Shown here one piece after another: positions 61,665 to 64,000 of a stretch of DNA of 64,000 nt (its first letter is position 1; each line of letters starts with the position of its first letter). The notes below the pieces were generated by a model, which saw nothing but the letters and a program-made list of their open reading frames with translations, was not told the origin of the DNA and did no database searches. This DNA is from Malurus cyaneus samueli. Taxonomy: Eukaryota; Chordata; Aves; Passeriformes; Maluridae. The position numbers and the translations under genes were made by a program. The DNA is taken from assembly GCA_009741485.1 (NCBI GenBank), contig CM019216.1, forward strand, positions 49,271,248 through 49,335,247. Reading direction: 5' to 3'.

Positions 61665-61751
61665 GCAGGTTAGCAGATCCTTCTGGTGTGACTTCCTGTG
61701 GCTATGAAAATGGAGAATACCTGTGCCAATCTGTGAGAAGCTGGTGGTCCT
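61665..61751 (+). CDS. LEG1 exon 2
   Basis: An 87-base exon between a TTCATTCAG acceptor and a GTAAGT donor, phase 1 at both ends. It encodes GRLADPSGVTSCGYENGEYL followed by CQSVRSWWS, with Gly and Cys codons completed across the junctions. The GRLADP start, the Cys-Gly-Tyr-Glu core and the Ser-Trp-Trp end are the most conserved part of the LEG1 family, and its two cysteines are probably disulphide-bonded. The exon is intact. Confidence 0.93.
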
Positions 61752-63518
61752 GTAAGTATATCCAATTTCACTCTTCTTCTCAAAAATCAATCAGTGTCCT
61801 AGAATGCCATTTCAAAATATTTCTTCACCTTTTCTATTACAATACAATTTCAGCACTATGTAATTCTCCATCACAAATTTGCTGCAAGACATCTGTGGGA
61901 AACACCATATCTGTCTCTGTACAGGTATCTGTATTTGTAGATATGTGTAGACATTTGCAGTTTCCTGTTAGTCCAGAGCAGATTTGTTCAGTTTAGATGC
62001 TCACACTTCAAACTAAAACTTGGTGAGAGAATGTCAAGCAGGGATCTTTGTGGTTCTTGCACCACCCTTGGTTCTTTTTCCTGTAGCATATTTTCCCTCC
62101 ACCACTTGCTCCCTCAGCTTCCCTGCTGTCCATTTCAGTTCCCTTTTCCCCCAGACCTGCTGGCAGGTTTCAGCGAGCAGCTCTGTCTCTTCCCTGCCAG
62201 AGGAACTCTGTTCCTGCAGTGGCCATTTGGATGAAGCTTCTGGCTGTGATTCAACAATTAAATATATTTATCTTCAAGTGAACAAAGGCATGAGCATAGA
62301 GAAAATTTACATTATAAGTCCAGGGTAAACACAAAGCTGACCATGATACTCCAACTCTGGTTTTCCATCTCAGTGGGTGCTCTGTGGGAAGCTGTCCCAT
62401 GCAGTGACAAGTAACGAGTGCCACTGCATAGCCCTGTGCAAGCAGGGGATCTTCTTGGAATAGAAACCACCACTTTTACTTTCCCAGATGCTCTTCACTT
62501 ACTCCCAATATTGCATATGTGCTTGATATCAATTTTCTTGCCTCCAGAAAATGCATAATCTCAGCCTTGATTTACCCCACTGTGGCAACAACATACAAAA
62601 AGTCTTTGAGGCTGCATGGAAATGTCCCTTAGTGTTCTGAGGATATGGATGCTTTCAGCTGCTTTCAGAGCAGCCCTCTGGCACAAGCAGTCACATGAAA
62701 CCAGGAATGAGGTTAAACCAGAAACTCACATTTAGTGCACCCCAGGAGGAAGGGACATTCTCTGCTTAAGAACATCGGTCTTTTTGGCCTAGAATAATAC
62801 TCAGTTTAGTCCTCTCCTGCAATGTTTTCTGTCTTCCAGTCACCCAAGCAAGTGCAAATATATAACATAGGCAAGAACACTTGAAAGAATATAACACTTT
62901 GTGATGTGAGATCAAGGTTTCAACACTTGTCAGGAGAACAGTGAACAAGAAGCAAGACCCAGGTTAGCAAAGAGTCCCAGTGAGACACTGCCTTCTCATC
63001 AGAGCTTTCCTTTGCTCTTCTGATGACCACACATTTCCTCCTGAACTCCCAGCCAGGTCCACATACAGGACACAGTGTGTCTTTTTCTTTCTCATAAGTC
63101 TAGAATGCATAGAAGAAGGATTTTCAATGAAAACAATACTTTTGGAATACCCGTTAGTCTTTCTATACTTAGTTTGCAATTAATATTTGCAAACTTGGAA
63201 ATATTTCTTGTCCTGTCCATGACATCCTACAAAGATCGAACTTTTTTCCATTATTTTTTTTTTTTTTCCTTTCCTGCAAAGTAAAGCTCACAGTAAGCTC
63301 ATGGAAGGTTCTTAAAGGACAAAATAGAAATGAACACTACAAGTCATATCTAAATCAATACTAGTGTCATCACCATTTCACATTCTGCTGCTGAACATGG
63401 TTGTGTCAGTGGAAATTTGAAGCTGTTCCATTTGGTGTGGGAGGGAGTTAATTTTGATATGTGGGAATTTTTAATTTGCTTGTGATTAACACCTCCTGCC
63501 TTTGAATTATTATTACAG
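61752..63518 (+). other. LEG1 intron 2
   Basis: A 1.8 kb intron from GTAAGT to TTATTATTACAG. No additional feature was recognised. Confidence 0.85.
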
Positions 63519-63702
63519 GTATGAATTACTACCTGGCTATCATACCCTTTCTGGGGGCAGTGGAGGCTGGCATCTTCGGGCAGCTGCCTATGAGATAGAA
63601 ATATTGCCACCAGAGGAGCAAAAGGATGATTTCTGTTACAGTGTTAAAGACTGCTGGTCCCGCATGCCCAAGCTCATGGATGACTGGAAGGCCTTTTTTA
63701 AA
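63519..63702 (+). pseudogene. LEG1 exon 3, frameshifted and without a visible donor
   Basis: After the TTACAG acceptor the exon continues the LEG1 protein (MNYYLAIIPFLGAVEAGIFG). The frame then breaks at about 63578-63582, where three G remain in a row, and reaches TAG at 63596-63598. The matching protein resumes one frame over (YEIEILPPEEQKDDFCYSVK, then a Cys-Trp and DDWKAFF segment), so a single base is missing relative to the expected gene. Homology stops near 63702 and the DNA becomes AT-rich with no GT for about 80 bases, so no splice donor can be placed. Either the gene copy is decaying or the sequence has errors; the first two exons being intact favours recent loss or error. Confidence 0.7.
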
Positions 63703-64000
63703 AATAATTTATTTAAAAAATATATCTATATCAAATAATATATCATATCAAAACTATATCAAAATATTAGCTTTAAAAACTATTGTTACTGTCATTTTTA
63801 AGATTCAGAGAGTTTAGTTCATTTTCAATTACAGCTACATGTAAAAAAAAAAGCAAAAGCGGGAAAAATGAAAATAATAATATAAAATGAGTCAGAGATA
63901 AGTCGGACAGAATTTTTGCAAGTTATGGATTTTTTGTCTTCCTTTGAGACAGTTATGTATTTTGGCCTCTGTCTCAAGACATTGCTTCGTTAATGATTTT
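63703..64000 (+). other. AT-rich DNA after the LEG1 homology
   Basis: Strongly AT-rich sequence with repeated ATATCAAA-like units up to about 63765, and no recognisable continuation of LEG1. Confidence 0.6.

Overview
The window is vertebrate nuclear DNA, most likely from a bird. The evidence is GT-AG split genes with introns of 0.3 to 20 kb, CpG-rich first-exon regions, very low repeat density, microsatellites, and a decayed CR1-like LINE as the only recognisable interspersed element. No bacterial, viral or CRISPR features were seen. The gene order matches human 6q22.33: KIAA0408 and MTCL3 (formerly SOGA3) in tandem on one strand, and LEG1 (C6orf58) head-to-head on the other.

Minus strand, right to left. 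MTCL3 is complete: six coding exons at 40855-40008, 39680-39456, 36390-36232, 16263-16192, 15592-14417 and 13125-13015. Together they encode about 863 residues: a Pro/Ala/Arg-rich N-terminus, a long SOGA-family coiled coil, and a 36-residue hydrophobic tail on its own last exon. About 10 kb further on is one phase-0 exon of KIAA0408 (3101-2958). Exon 5 of MTCL3 can join that exon in frame if the tail exon is skipped. This matches the known human SOGA3-KIAA0408 read-through locus and suggests a switch between a membrane-tail form and a fusion form.

Plus strand, right end. LEG1, a secreted-protein gene, starts at 57740. Exons 1 (57740-58061) and 2 (61665-61751) are intact. Exon 3 (from 63519) carries a one-base frameshift and then runs into AT-rich DNA with no splice donor, so this copy is either decaying or mis-assembled. 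The rest of the gene, if present, lies beyond the window.

Other items: CpG-rich DNA over and upstream of MTCL3 exon 1; a CRE/E-box element at 7294-7305 that could serve a separate KIAA0408 promoter; an undescribed plus-strand candidate exon at 2033-2384 with a signal-peptide-like segment and eight spaced cysteines; and several simple repeats. Three single N bases occur. One sits between two nearly identical 164-bp copies, which looks like an unresolved assembly overlap. The exon-intron calls were made by eye from reading frame, splice consensus and remembered family sequences; no alignment was run.
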